64,000 nt of DNA from Ilyobacter_A sp963668015 (GCA_963668015.2 CAXXCR010000027.1:1-64000), one strand, 5' to 3'; counted from the first letter of the stretch, positions 8,759 to 18,067 are shown. Translations and numbers: made by a program. Notes: generated by a model from the sequence alone, not told the origin.

Positions 8759-9791
8759 CAGCACCACACTCTATTATGTTTTTTAAAATATCATCCCTTC
8801 TATAGGAAGCCCCGTTTATCCTCAACTCATCCCTAACTAAACTATCGTTCCCAATAATCTCAACTGTGCTTCCGAATCTCAGCTTGTTTGCTTTTTTTAT
8901 GCCAACTGCACGGGAGAGCATTTTAGGGTTAACCTCTATTTTCAAAAAATTATTTTCTTTTGAAAAAGCTTCAAAAAAGTCTCCATAAAGCTTTGTCTCA
9001 ACAAGCTCTCTAAATGCCGGGTGAAATGGACCGGCTACAACTACTCCATCCTCCCTCAGTTCATCAGACGGCTGGAGTCCCACTCTTATTATCTCAATAT
9101 TTTCCAACTCAAAATAAGCTATCATTTTTGCCACAAGCTCAACTGCAATATCCATATCCAATGGTTTAAAGCTGCCGTTCCTATACATATTTTCCAGCTT
9201 AGTATCACTTATAACAAGGGTAGGATATATCCTAACCATATCCGGCTTTATCTCCACTACCTCCCTGGCAGTTTCCAAATCTTTATTAATATTTGAACCA
9301 GGAAGCCCTGGCATAAGCTGGATTCCCAATTTTATTCCATAAGATTTAATCAAAGAAGAAGCTTTTTTTACTATCCCTTTCTGATAGCCCCTCTCTGAAA
9401 GAGAAAGGACTCCATCATCTAGAGACTGCACCCCAAGTTCTATGGTTTTTACACCGTATTTTTTTAGAAGGGTGAGAATTTCATCGTTTATACAGTCTGG
9501 CCTTGTTGACAATCTTATCCCATCAATCAAGCCTCTATCAATATACTCCTTTACAACTTCCAGATACTCCCTCTGTAATTTTAAGGATATCGCAGTAAAG
9601 GTCCCTCCAAAAAAAGCCACTTCTTTTATGGAATTTTTATTCAATGTTTGCAGGTATTCATCTATTGTCTGCCTTATGTCGTCAGGTTCTATATTGGTTT
9701 CTCTTCCTGTTATCTTGGCCTGGTTGCAGAATACACACATATGCGGACAGCCATAGTGAACTATAAATACCGGTATATTATAATGCCTCAT
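8724..9791 (-). CDS. Radical SAM protein, Elp3-like
   Basis: A 355-residue radical SAM enzyme. The cluster motif CPHMCVFC (CX3CX2C, about 15-22) sits in the first beta-alpha unit, followed by AFFGGTFTAI, the LSTRPDCI segment and GVQSLDDGVLSLSERG, which are typical of the Elp3/oxygen-independent coproporphyrinogen oxidase-like group. Unlike true Elp3 it has no acetyltransferase domain. In many Firmicutes and Fusobacteria such a gene lies between rnc and rng, as here (14-bp overlap with rnc, at least 35-bp overlap with rng). That suggests RNA-related chemistry, but the substrate is unknown. Confidence 0.82.
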   Translation of the reverse strand: MRHYNIPVFIVHYGCPHMCVFCNQAKITGRETNIEPDDIRQTIDEYLQTLNKNSIKEVAFFGGTFTAISLKLQREYLEVVKEYIDRGLIDGIRLSTRPDCINDEILTLLKKYGVKTIELGVQSLDDGVLSLSERGYQKGIVKKASSLIKSYGIKLGIQLMPGLPGSNINKDLETAREVVEIKPDMVRIYPTLVISDTKLENMYRNGSFKPLDMDIAVELVAKMIAYFELENIEIIRVGLQPSDELREDGVVVAGPFHPAFRELVETKLYGDFFEAFSKENNFLKIEVNPKMLSRAVGIKKANKLRFGSTVEIIGNDSLVRDELRINGASYRRDDILKNIIECGADETDNSQCRRL

Positions 9792-10494
9792 TTATTTTTA
9801 CTCCAAATTTTTTACAGGCATTTTTAGCAGCCAGCTGTTCAGCTGATTTTTTATTCTTTCCTATCCCTATCCCAGCTAACTCATCTTTTATTTTTACCGA
9901 TATCTCAAAGTTTTTTCTGTGGTCTGGTCCCATTTCATTTACAACTATGTAGACAGGAATTTTTTTGTATTTTCTTTGGCTGTACTCCTGTAATATGGTT
10001 TTGTAGTCTATTAAATCTTCATTTTGATTTATATTGTCTATTTTATCCTGAAGATGTTTTAAAGCAGCATTTTTTACTGTATCAAAATTTGAATCCAAGT
10101 AAATTGCTCCTAATAATGCTTCAAATACATCTCCTAATATAGAGGCCCTTTCTCTTCCACCGGTAAGCTCTTCACCCTTGCTTAAAAGTAGGTACTTCCC
10201 AATACCAAGTTCTCTGGAAATTTGGGCGAGTATCGGTTCGCTTACTATCATTGATTTAAGCTTGGCCAACTCCCCCTCTTTAGATTTATTGAAATTTTTA
10301 TATAAATATTCAGTAACAATAAGGTCTAGAACTGCATCTCCAAGCAGCTCTAGCCTTTCATTGTTAATGTTTTTATATTCCCAATGCTCGTTTCCATAAG
10401 ACCTGTGTATCAGAGACTTTTTAAGTAAATCAAAATTTGAAAATTGATAACCGACTTTATTTTGCAGTTCCTTCAAATCCTTTGTCTCTTGCAT
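9778..10494 (-). CDS. rnc: Ribonuclease III
   Basis: A 238-residue double-strand-specific endoribonuclease that processes rRNA precursors and structured mRNAs. The signature NERLELLGDAVLDLIV (about 43-58) contains the metal-binding Glu and Asp; the second acidic pair is in LGDVFEALLGAIYLD (about 116-130). The C-terminal double-stranded RNA-binding domain ends with KKSAEQLAAKNACKKFG. Full length. It lies 14 bp from fabF and overlaps the following radical SAM gene; fabF/acpP-rnc linkage is common in bacteria. Confidence 0.96.
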   Translation of the reverse strand: MQETKDLKELQNKVGYQFSNFDLLKKSLIHRSYGNEHWEYKNINNERLELLGDAVLDLIVTEYLYKNFNKSKEGELAKLKSMIVSEPILAQISRELGIGKYLLLSKGEELTGGRERASILGDVFEALLGAIYLDSNFDTVKNAALKHLQDKIDNINQNEDLIDYKTILQEYSQRKYKKIPVYIVVNEMGPDHRKNFEISVKIKDELAGIGIGKNKKSAEQLAAKNACKKFGVKINEAL

Positions 10495-10508
10495 AAATAA
10501 GCACCTCT

Positions 10509-11750
10509 TTAGTCTTCGTATTTCTTCATTGCGATAACAGCATTATGTCCACCAAATCCAAGAGAGTTTGAAAGTCCCACTTTTATCTCTTTCTTCACTG
10601 CAACATTAGGGACATAGTTAAGATCAAGATCAGGATCAGGAGTATCATAATTAACTGTTGGTGGTAGTATACCTTCACTTATTGAAAGTGCAAGAATAGC
10701 TCCCTCAATTCCACCTGCAGCTCCAAGAGCATGTCCTGTAGCACCTTTTGTAGATGACACTGCCAATTTATATGCATGTTCTCCAAATACGCTTTTTATG
10801 GATGCTGTCTCATTTCTATCATTTGCAGGAGTAGAAGTTCCGTGAGCATTGATATAGTCAACTTCTGTAATATCCAGTCCAGCTTCTTCTAAAGCCATTT
10901 TGATAGCTCTTGCTCCACCTTCTCCTCCTTCAGCTGGTGCTGTTATATGATAAGCATCACATGTCTCTCCATATCCTACAAGTTCAGCATAAATATTTGC
11001 CCCTCTTGCTTTTGCAGATTCTAACTCTTCTAAAATAACTACCCCTGATCCTTCTCCCATTACAAAACCGTCTCTATCTGCTGTAAATGGTCTCGAAGCT
11101 TTATCAGGCTCATCGTTTCTTGTAGAAAGAGCTTTCATATTTGCAAATCCATTCATTGCAAATTGTGTGATACAGGCTTCCGTACCCCCGGAAATCATTG
11201 CGTCCGCTTTCCCGTTTTTAATAGTTTCAAAAGCATCCCCTATAGAATGAGTACCTGCTGCACAAGCAGTCACTAAAGCTTTATTAGGTCCTTTTGCACC
11301 AAGATATATAGCCACATTACCTGATGCCATGTTTGCTATCATTGCAGGTATTGTGAATGGAGATATTCTTCTTATCCCCTTATTCATCATAGTTATATGC
11401 TGCTGTTCCATTACTTCTATGCCTCCTATTCCGGAAGACACAATAACCCCTATTCTTTCAGCATTTGCATCTGTAATCTCAAGTTTAGAATCTTCAAGTG
11501 CCATCTTGGAAGCTGCAATTGCAAACTGTGTATTTCTAGCAAGCTTCTTAATTTCTTTTTTTGCAATTCCAAATTCTATAGGATCAAAATCTTTTACTTC
11601 TGCTGCGACTTTTACAGGATTTTCTGTAGCATCAAAAGACTCAATAAGACCTAATCCTGTTTTTCCTTCTTTTATAGCATTCCATGTTTTCTCTGTTCCT
11701 GTTCCTAAAGCTGTTACAAGCCCAACTCCTGTTACTACAACTCTTCTCAA
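10509..11750 (-). CDS. fabF: Beta-ketoacyl-ACP synthase II
   Basis: A 413-residue condensing enzyme that elongates acyl-ACP with malonyl-ACP. The Cys-His-His triad is visible: C163 in VTACAAGTHS, the first His in NAHGTSTPAND, the second in TKGATGHALGAAG. The start is TTG (11748-11750) with GAGGTGA upstream, giving MRRVVVTGVGLVTALG. It is separated from acpP by a 170-bp gap holding a terminator-like hairpin, so it may be transcribed apart from, or by read-through from, the acpP unit. It leads into rnc. Confidence 0.96.
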   Translation of the reverse strand: MRRVVVTGVGLVTALGTGTEKTWNAIKEGKTGLGLIESFDATENPVKVAAEVKDFDPIEFGIAKKEIKKLARNTQFAIAASKMALEDSKLEITDANAERIGVIVSSGIGGIEVMEQQHITMMNKGIRRISPFTIPAMIANMASGNVAIYLGAKGPNKALVTACAAGTHSIGDAFETIKNGKADAMISGGTEACITQFAMNGFANMKALSTRNDEPDKASRPFTADRDGFVMGEGSGVVILEELESAKARGANIYAELVGYGETCDAYHITAPAEGGEGGARAIKMALEEAGLDITEVDYINAHGTSTPANDRNETASIKSVFGEHAYKLAVSSTKGATGHALGAAGGIEGAILALSISEGILPPTVNYDTPDPDLDLNYVPNVAVKKEIKVGLSNSLGFGGHNAVIAMKKYED

Positions 11751-11878
11751 TTTAATTCACCTCTTTACAAAGAATATTATCCATCTACAAATAATAGTTT
11801 ATACCACAAATCAACACCAATTATCATATCAGTGAAAACCCCTGTAAATTCGTGGTTTAATATTTCCCTTATAAATAC

Positions 11879-11910
11879 AATTATAGGGGTAGTAATATAC
11901 CCCTATAATT
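11879..11910 (-). terminator. Terminator-like hairpin between acpP and fabF
   Basis: AATTATAGGGGT, 8-nt loop, then its exact complement: a 12-bp perfect stem just after the acpP stop codon. The T tract is weak, so partial read-through into fabF is likely. Such a site after acpP would let the cell make far more carrier protein than enzymes. Confidence 0.65.
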
Positions 11911-11920
11911 TATACTCATA

Positions 11921-12145
11921 TTATTGTTTTGCTGCAATATAGTCAAGCACGTCTTGAACTGTCTTGATTTTTTCAGCATCTGTATCAGGGATTTCTACTC
12001 CGAACTCTTCTTCAAAAGCCATAATTAACTCAACTGTATCTAGTGAGTCAGCTCCTAAGTCGTCTACAAAGTTTGCTGTTGGAGTTACTTGCTCCGCGTC
12101 TACTCCTAATTGATCTACTACGATTTCTTGAATTTTTTCTAACAT
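11921..12145 (-). CDS. acpP: Acyl carrier protein
   Basis: A 74-residue acidic four-helix carrier. The DSLDTVELIM motif holds the phosphopantetheine attachment serine (S34). It carries growing acyl chains for fatty acid and phospholipid synthesis, and depends on coenzyme A from the CoaD pathway for its prosthetic group. AGGAGGAAAA precedes the ATG. It sits between fabG and a terminator-like hairpin. Confidence 0.98.
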   Translation of the reverse strand: MLEKIQEIVVDQLGVDAEQVTPTANFVDDLGADSLDTVELIMAFEEEFGVEIPDTDAEKIKTVQDVLDYIAAKQ

Positions 12146-12232
12146 TAATTTTCCTCCTTGAAATTTTTTTATCTCAATCAGTACTAAATAATAGCAAATT
12201 TTATTATTTTTTTCAAGCTTTATAAGCCAAAT

Positions 12233-12982
12233 TTATGGCATTAAAAGGCCACCATTTACACTTATAGTTTGACCTGTTACATATGAAGATAGGTCAGAAG
12301 CCAAGAACAGTACTGTGTTTGCAATATCTTCAGGCTTTCCTGGTATTCCTAAAGGAATATTTTTCAAGAAAGCATCTTGTTGTTTTTCGTCTAATACATT
12401 TGTCATCTCAGTTTGTATGAATCCTGGTGCTATTGCATTTACTCTTATACCTCTAGCTCCAGCTTCTTTTGCAATAGACTTAGTCATTGTGATAAGTCCA
12501 CCTTTTGAAGCCGAGTAATTTACCTGACCAGCGTTCCCCATGATTCCAACAATTGAAGCCATGTTTATTATGCTTCCGCTTCTTTGCTTTATCATAGTTC
12601 TATAGAAAGCTTTTGTTATAACAAAGGCTCCTTTAAGGTTGATGTCAATAACTTTCATGAAGTCATCTTCCTTCATTCTTAAGAAAAGCATATCTCTTGT
12701 AATCCCTGCATTATTAACTAATACATCCACTCTTCCAAATTTTTCAACAACCGCATCTGCCAATTCTTTTGCACTATCAGAATTTGTTACGTCTGACTGC
12801 AAGAAGAAAGTTTCAACTTTATAAGTTTCCGCTATTTCCGCAGCTGTTTTTTGCCCTTCTTCAACTAAGATGTCTGTGATTACAACATTTGCTCCAGCCA
12901 TAGCTAATTTCTCAGCAATCGCTTTCCCGATTCCTCTTGCAGAACCAGTTATTACTGCAACTTTGTCCTTTAAGTTGATCAT
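12233..12982 (-). CDS. fabG: 3-oxoacyl-ACP reductase
   Basis: A 249-residue short-chain dehydrogenase that reduces beta-ketoacyl-ACP with NADPH. The glycine motif TGSARGIGKAIAEKLA lies near residue 12, NNAG near 89, and the catalytic Ser, Tyr and Lys in MASIVGIMGNAGQVNYSASK (about 140-159). The VNAIAPGFIQTEMT block and C-terminal VNGGLLMP are typical of FabG. Strong ribosome site AGGAGGACAG. Part of the plsX-fabH-fabK-fabD-fabG-acpP unit. Confidence 0.96.
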   Translation of the reverse strand: MINLKDKVAVITGSARGIGKAIAEKLAMAGANVVITDILVEEGQKTAAEIAETYKVETFFLQSDVTNSDSAKELADAVVEKFGRVDVLVNNAGITRDMLFLRMKEDDFMKVIDINLKGAFVITKAFYRTMIKQRSGSIINMASIVGIMGNAGQVNYSASKGGLITMTKSIAKEAGARGIRVNAIAPGFIQTEMTNVLDEKQQDAFLKNIPLGIPGKPEDIANTVLFLASDLSSYVTGQTISVNGGLLMP

Positions 12983-13020
12983 CTCTGTCCTCCTGTTTTT
13001 CTTGTTATTTAAATGAAAAC

Positions 13021-13926
13021 TTAAGCCAGATCTTCTAGTTTTTCCACATTAAGAACCTCTAGCCCTCTGTCTATTTTTCTAACTAGCCCTTTTAAAACTT
13101 TCCCAGGACCTATTTCGTATAATTTTGTTACACCATTTTCTTTTAGTGTATTTATTACGTCCACCCATTTTACTGGACCGAAAGTTTGTTTGTAAAGTTC
13201 ATTTTTTACATCTTCAACAGTTTCCAAAACTCTTGCATCAGTATTTGAAATAAGCTTAGCTTCACCAATTTTAAAATCGTATTTAGAAAACTCATCTTTC
13301 AGGCTGTCTGCTGCCGGTTTCATAAGACTTGAATGAAACGGTCCAGATACCGGAAGTACAAGTGCTCTTTTTGCTCCTGCTTCTTTTAATTTTTCACAGG
13401 CAAGCTCAACCTCTGAAACCCCACCAGCTATAACAGTCTGCTTTGGCTCGTTGTAATTTACAGCTTCTACTACACCTTCTATACCTTGACAGATTTCTTC
13501 TATCTTAGAAGACTCCATTCCTATTATCGCTGCCATTGTCCCATTTACCTGGTTAGACACATCATTCATTATTTGCCCTCTACGAGCTGTCAGTTTAACC
13601 GTTTCTTCCAGGCTAAGTGCCCCTCCCGCACCAAGTGCAGAGTACTCTCCAAGACTATGTCCCGTTACATAGTCAGCTTTAACTCCCTGTTCTTCCAAAA
13701 GTTTTGCAAGAACAAGACTCATCGCAACTATGGCTGGTTGAGTATATTTTGTTTGTTTAAGTTTATCGTCAGGACCATTAAACATTACTTCTTTAAGGTC
13801 TAAGTCCATACTGGCAAATATTTCATCAAAGTATTTTCTGGCAGTTTCACTACCTTCGTAAAGTTCTTTTCCCATACCTACATATTGTGAACCCTGTCCA
13901 GGGAAAATAAATGCTACTTTTGACAT
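13021..13926 (-). CDS. fabD: Malonyl-CoA:ACP transacylase
   Basis: About 301 residues. It loads malonyl groups onto ACP. The start at 13926 (MSKVAFIFPGQGSQYVGMG) is chosen because AGAGGGGGT lies just upstream; an in-frame start 11 codons earlier would bury that site and add a tail atypical of the family. The active-site serine is in VTGHSLGEYSAL and the catalytic His in VSGPFHSSLMKPA. The operon order fabH-fabK-fabD-fabG-acpP is a standard Gram-positive-type type II FAS cluster. Confidence 0.96.
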   Translation of the reverse strand: MSKVAFIFPGQGSQYVGMGKELYEGSETARKYFDEIFASMDLDLKEVMFNGPDDKLKQTKYTQPAIVAMSLVLAKLLEEQGVKADYVTGHSLGEYSALGAGGALSLEETVKLTARRGQIMNDVSNQVNGTMAAIIGMESSKIEEICQGIEGVVEAVNYNEPKQTVIAGGVSEVELACEKLKEAGAKRALVLPVSGPFHSSLMKPAADSLKDEFSKYDFKIGEAKLISNTDARVLETVEDVKNELYKQTFGPVKWVDVINTLKENGVTKLYEIGPGKVLKGLVRKIDRGLEVLNVEKLEDLA

Positions 13927-14013
13927 CTCTACCCCCTCTAAAAATAAAACTCGTTTCAATATAGCATATAAGGTTACTTATGTCAAGCAGCCTAAGGGCT
14001 TGACATTCCCTTA

Positions 14014-14955
14014 TTAGAATATTTCTTTTAATTTATTGATCTCAGATTCAAGTCCATTCATAAGGTCTTGTATTATTTCTTCACAACTTTCTATTTTACA
14101 AACCATAGCAGCTACCTGACCAGCCATTACACTTCCATCGTTAACATCTCCATCTTTAACTGCCAGTCTTAGTTTTCCTTTACCAAGGTTTTCTATTTCA
14201 ACTGGATCTGCTCCAGTGGCTTCTAATTTAAGCAGTTGCTTGGCTAACCTGTTGTTTATTACCCTTACAGGGTGACCAGTAGTTGTTCCTGTAGATACTG
14301 TAGATCTATCTTTTGCTTTTAGTATAGCTTCTTTATAATTTTCATGTGCAGTACACTCATAAGCAACTATGAATCTGGTTCCAACTTGAACTCCCTTTGC
14401 ACCAAGAACTATGGTTGCTGCAAATTGCTTCCCTCCTGCAACTCCACCAGCAGCTATTACAGGTATTTTTACAGCTTCTACTATCTGAGGTACAAGAGCC
14501 ATTGTTGTTATTTGACCTATGTGTCCACCAGCTTCTGTCCCCTCAGCTATTACAGCATCTGCTCCCATTTTCTCCATTCTTTTGGCAAGAGCTACAGAAG
14601 GTACTACAGGTATTACCTTTACTCCAGCCTCTTTTAATTTCCCCATGTAAGGTCCAGGGTTCCCGGCACCTGTTGTGACTACGGCAACTCCCTCTTCTAT
14701 GCATACATCTATCTGTTCCTTTACATTTTCCATCATAAGCATTAGGTTTACACCGAATGGCTTATCTGTTATCCCCTTTGCTGTTTTTATCTCTTCTCTA
14801 AGAATTTCAGGTGGCATACCTCCACCAGCTATTATACCAAGTCCTCCTGCTTTAGAAACATGTCCTGCAAGACTACCATCAGCTATCCAAGCCATAGCTC
14901 CTTGAAATATAGGATATTCTATATTTAACAGATCACAGATTTCACTTCTAAACAT
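14014..14955 (-). CDS. fabK: Enoyl-ACP reductase II, FMN-dependent
   Basis: A 313-residue TIM-barrel flavoprotein of the nitronate monooxygenase/FabK family, reducing trans-2-enoyl-ACP in the last step of each elongation cycle. Visible features are IEYPIFQGAMAWIADGSLAG at the N-terminus, EGTEAGGHIGQITTMALVPQ (the flavin and catalytic His region near 145) and IPVIAAGGVAGGKQFAA. Its place between fabH and fabD supports FabK over nitronate monooxygenase. No FabI gene is seen here; FabK enzymes are triclosan-insensitive by family knowledge. A paralog lies at 18068-19003. Confidence 0.94.
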   Translation of the reverse strand: MFRSEICDLLNIEYPIFQGAMAWIADGSLAGHVSKAGGLGIIAGGGMPPEILREEIKTAKGITDKPFGVNLMLMMENVKEQIDVCIEEGVAVVTTGAGNPGPYMGKLKEAGVKVIPVVPSVALAKRMEKMGADAVIAEGTEAGGHIGQITTMALVPQIVEAVKIPVIAAGGVAGGKQFAATIVLGAKGVQVGTRFIVAYECTAHENYKEAILKAKDRSTVSTGTTTGHPVRVINNRLAKQLLKLEATGADPVEIENLGKGKLRLAVKDGDVNDGSVMAGQVAAMVCKIESCEEIIQDLMNGLESEINKLKEIF

Positions 14956-14989
14956 TTTTCCCCACCTTTTCTATTAATTCTATTCTTAA

Positions 14990-15985
14990 CTATTTAGACC
15001 ATTTAACAATGCAAGCCGCATATGTAAGTCCGGCTCCAAATCCAACCATTGCTATATTATCGCCTTTTTTTATTTTTCCAAGCTCTACAGCTTCTGCAAG
15101 TGCAATCCCGACTGAAGCTGATGACGTATTTCCGTATTTATGAAGGTTTATATGAAACTTATCCACTGGGATGTCAAACCTTTTAGCAGCTGACTGTATT
15201 ATCCTCATATTAGCTTGGTGAGGTACAACTAAATCAAGTTCGCTTGCATCCATACCTGATTTTTCCAGTGATTTTTCAAGCCCATCAGGCAGTGCCTTTA
15301 CAGCAAATTTAAATACATCCGGACCCTGCATTTTTATAAAATGCTGTCTTGCTTTTACAGAATCAACACTTGCAGGTTCTATCGATCCTCCAGCTGGTTG
15401 ATAAAGAACTCTTTCTATATCCCCTTTAGCTCCAAGATGGTAGCCTTTTATTCCATATTCTTCTTCTACTTCGCCTAAAACAACTGCAGCTGCTCCATCA
15501 CCGAAAAGAACACAGGTATTCCTGTCCTCCCAGTCAAGTATCCTAGATAAAACTTCTGCCCCGATTACCAAGACTTTCTTATATGCACCAGTTGCTATAA
15601 AGTTTGACCCTGTAGCTATACCGTATACGAAGCCACTACAAGCAGCCTCCAAATCAAACGCACCGGCTTTAGTTGCCCCTAACCTTCTTTGTAGCAGGGC
15701 TGCTGTAGCTGGAAACGGGTAATCTGGTGTTATTGTAGCTACAATTATAAGATCGAGGTCTTCCGGCTTTGTATTTGAATCCTCCAAAGCTTTTATTGCT
15801 GCATTATACGCCAGATCAGAACAAGCCTCGTTATCTGCAGCTATTCTTCTTTCCTGTATACCAGTCCTGGTTCTTATCCATTCGTCATTAGTTTCAACTA
15901 TTTTTTCTAAATCAAAGTTAGTCATAACTCTCTCAGGAAGATAAGCTCCCACTCCTATTATGCCAACTGTTTTTAATTCAGCCAT
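14990..15985 (-). CDS. fabH: Beta-ketoacyl-ACP synthase III
   Basis: About 331 residues; it condenses acetyl-CoA with malonyl-ACP to start chain synthesis. The start at 15985 (MAELKTVGIIGVGAYLPE) follows GGGAGG, which lies inside the plsX stop region; the ATG five codons earlier is inside plsX. The triad is visible: Cys in DLEAACSGFVYG, His in VVPHQANMRI, Asn in HKYGNTSSASVG. Full length. The starts and stops of plsX and fabH are 1 bp apart. Confidence 0.96.
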   Translation of the reverse strand: MAELKTVGIIGVGAYLPERVMTNFDLEKIVETNDEWIRTRTGIQERRIAADNEACSDLAYNAAIKALEDSNTKPEDLDLIIVATITPDYPFPATAALLQRRLGATKAGAFDLEAACSGFVYGIATGSNFIATGAYKKVLVIGAEVLSRILDWEDRNTCVLFGDGAAAVVLGEVEEEYGIKGYHLGAKGDIERVLYQPAGGSIEPASVDSVKARQHFIKMQGPDVFKFAVKALPDGLEKSLEKSGMDASELDLVVPHQANMRIIQSAAKRFDIPVDKFHINLHKYGNTSSASVGIALAEAVELGKIKKGDNIAMVGFGAGLTYAACIVKWSK

Positions 15986-15986
15986 C

Positions 15987-16991
15987 TTAAGCCTCCCCAT
16001 TCATAGTATTCTTAAGTTCCTCCACAAAATTGCTCTCACCAAATTTATATGCAACTTTTAACGCATTTTTTATAGCTTTTGAGTCAGAGTTACCATGAGC
16101 TTTTATAGATATCCCATTTAACCCTAAAAACAACGCTCCACCGTATTCTGTCGAATCTATTTTGTTTTTCAACTGTACAAATACAGGTTTTAAAATAAGT
16201 GCACCCAATTTATATATAAATTTTGATTTTATGCCGCTTTTCAAAACATCCAATATTAAAGTGGCAACTCCTTCACCGGTTTTTAGTATTACATTTCCTG
16301 TGAAACCGTCGGCTACAACTACATCGACATCTCCATCCATCATCTCTCTGGCTTCTATATTACCAGAAAAATTGATTTTTTTATTCTCCTTTAGTAGGCC
16401 AAAGGTATTTTTCACCAGCTCATTACCCTTACCCTCTTCCTCTCCTATATTAAGCAATCCGACACTCGGATTGGATTTACCAAAAAGTATCTCCGCATAC
16501 TTTGTACCCATTAGTGCAAATTGGTCCAGGTACTCAGGTTTACAGTCAGCGTTTGCTCCTGCATCCAAAAGAACCATATTCCCTTTTTTATTTGGGAAAA
16601 CTGTTGTAATTGCTGGTCTCAGCACCCCTTTAATTCTTTTAAGCATAAGTTGGCTGGCAGTCATAAGGGCCCCTGTATTTCCAGCAGACACTGATGCGAC
16701 GGCCTCACCATTTTTCACCAGCTCAAGCGCAAGTATCATGGAAGCTTTTTTCTTCTTACGAACTGCCAATGCCGGTGGCTGGTCTTCGTGCATAAGAATT
16801 TTTTCTTCTGTATGAAGTATCTCTATTCTATCTTTGTCATACCTGTATTTTAAAAGTTCTTCTTCTATCTCAACTTTATTCCCCACCAAGACTACTTTTA
16901 TATCACTTAATTCATTTATAGCCTCTATAGCACCCTTAACAGGTTCGAGTGGTGCGAAATCTCCACCCATAGCATCAAGAGCTACTTTCAT
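15987..16991 (-). CDS. plsX: Phosphate acyltransferase PlsX
   Basis: About 334 residues; it makes acyl-phosphate from acyl-ACP for PlsY in phosphatidic acid synthesis. The start at 16991 (MKVALDAMGGDFAPLEPVKG) follows AGGAGGAATTTG; the ATG five codons upstream overlaps this site. Conserved blocks are ALDAMGGDFAP, SAGNTGALM, VLLDAGANADCKP and VADGFTGNVILKT. It is first in the fatty-acid unit; a TATAAT-like -10 (17032-17037, minus strand) lies just upstream with no strong -35 element. No FapR-type operator was recognised. Confidence 0.95.
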   Translation of the reverse strand: MKVALDAMGGDFAPLEPVKGAIEAINELSDIKVVLVGNKVEIEEELLKYRYDKDRIEILHTEEKILMHEDQPPALAVRKKKKASMILALELVKNGEAVASVSAGNTGALMTASQLMLKRIKGVLRPAITTVFPNKKGNMVLLDAGANADCKPEYLDQFALMGTKYAEILFGKSNPSVGLLNIGEEEGKGNELVKNTFGLLKENKKINFSGNIEAREMMDGDVDVVVADGFTGNVILKTGEGVATLILDVLKSGIKSKFIYKLGALILKPVFVQLKNKIDSTEYGGALFLGLNGISIKAHGNSDSKAIKNALKVAYKFGESNFVEELKNTMNGEA

Positions 16992-17143
16992 CAAATTCCT
17001 CCTCATTATACTTTATTTTACGTTCCCGAATATTATACCAAAATTAATAGAAAAAAAAAATGAAATTTTATATTAATTTTATTTTCCAATCCACAAAAAT
17101 TAGATTTGCAGCCACAAAGGGCAAGATTTTATATGTCCAATAC

Positions 17144-17175
17144 TAAAAAAAGCAAGATGCTAGCATCTTGCTTTT
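17144..17175 (-). terminator. Terminator after rpmF
   Basis: AAAAGCAAGATGC and its complement around a 2-nt centre, with T-rich sequence on the minus-strand 3' side. It isolates the yceD-rpmF unit from plsX. Confidence 0.85.
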
Positions 17176-17180
17176 AAAGA

Positions 17181-17366
17181 TTATTCTGCTGCTTCACTAG
17201 CTAAAACTTGTTTTCCGTTGTAGTCTCCACAAGCCAGACAAACTCTATGAGGTCTTTTTGGTTCACCACAGTTCGGACAGCTCATCAAGCTAGCCCCTTT
17301 TATAGCATCGTGCGCTCTTCTCATATTTTTTTTAGCTTTAGAAGTTTTCTTCTTAGGTACTGCCAT
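17181..17366 (-). CDS. rpmF: 50S ribosomal protein L32
   Basis: A 61-residue ribosomal protein. The N-terminus MAVPKKKTSKAKKNMRRAH is diagnostic, and two CxxC pairs (CPNCGEPKRPHRVCLACG) form a zinc ribbon. A genome with this C-plus form may also carry a zinc-independent copy elsewhere, which cannot be judged here. It follows yceD by 25 bp, as in most bacteria, and precedes the plsX-fab unit, the classical yceD-rpmF-plsX order. Confidence 0.97.
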   Translation of the reverse strand: MAVPKKKTSKAKKNMRRAHDAIKGASLMSCPNCGEPKRPHRVCLACGDYNGKQVLASEAAE

Positions 17367-17391
17367 TTCTATTCACCCTCCTATTATTTCT

Positions 17392-17892
17392 TTAATTCTT
17401 TTTTTCAATATCTAAAAGTTTTTGCCATCTCAGATCTATCCCGTCGTTACTATAGTTTTTCAACTCCTCCATACCCTCACAAGAGTCTTGGCAGACAGGG
17501 AACGGCGGCAAATCAAGTATAATCTCTTCTCTGATAAGTTTAGCAACATCGACACATCCATCGACAATTTCTTCAATGACTGTTCTGTCAGATTGATACT
17601 CTACACCCTTAGAATCATAATACTCTCTATAAGCTTCCGGTGTAAAGTAAATGCTATCAAACTCCCCAGAAACTTCTATTTTAAACTTCCCCAAGCATCT
17701 AACACAGGTAAGTTCAACCTTTGAGGTATAACTGCCTTTTATAAGCACCTCATTTTCTATGAGTTCTACAGTAAACTCAAGCTCAACCGGCTCCAGCAAA
17801 CTGGCATCCTCTAGATCCAAACCATCCAATTTTTCATCAAAATGAAACACCTTCTGATTTTGGCTTTTCAATTCCTCAATATTTATTTTCAA
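17392..17892 (-). CDS. yceD: YceD family protein (DUF177)
   Basis: A 166-residue YceD/DUF177 protein. Plant and bacterial relatives act in 23S rRNA accumulation and large-subunit assembly. The conserved block LTCVRCLGKFKIEVSGEFD (about 82-100) with its CxxC, and a second pair in PPFPVCQDSCEG (about 131-142), are the expected metal-binding cysteines. It is transcribed with rpmF from a consensus promoter at 17922-17950. Confidence 0.93.
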   Translation of the reverse strand: MKINIEELKSQNQKVFHFDEKLDGLDLEDASLLEPVELEFTVELIENEVLIKGSYTSKVELTCVRCLGKFKIEVSGEFDSIYFTPEAYREYYDSKGVEYQSDRTVIEEIVDGCVDVAKLIREEIILDLPPFPVCQDSCEGMEELKNYSNDGIDLRWQKLLDIEKKN

Positions 17893-17921
17893 GATAATCC
17901 ACCTCTTATAAATACTTTCGC

Positions 17922-17950
17922 ATTATACTCTGTTCTAGATTTTTTGTCAA
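17922..17950 (-). promoter_or_regulatory. Consensus sigma-70 promoter of yceD-rpmF
   Basis: On the minus strand: TTGACA (17945-17950), 17-nt spacer, TATAAT (17922-17927). Both hexamers are perfect. It lies 30 nt upstream of the yceD start, as expected for a strongly expressed ribosomal unit. Confidence 0.88.
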
Positions 17951-18041
17951 GTAATTTTTCTTAACAAAGTTTTAAAGTTTTCCTGAACACTAGCGTTTAA
18001 TTTTAACATATATTTATTTTTTTTTCAATCTATATTCAAAA

Positions 18042-18066
18042 TAAAAAAGGTACTCATCAGAGTACC
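18042..18066 (-). terminator. Terminator of the FabK-like flavoenzyme gene
   Basis: GGTACTC, loop ATCA, GAGTACC, followed on the minus strand by a run of six T. It starts directly after the stop codon. Confidence 0.85.
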
Positions 18067-18067
18067 C

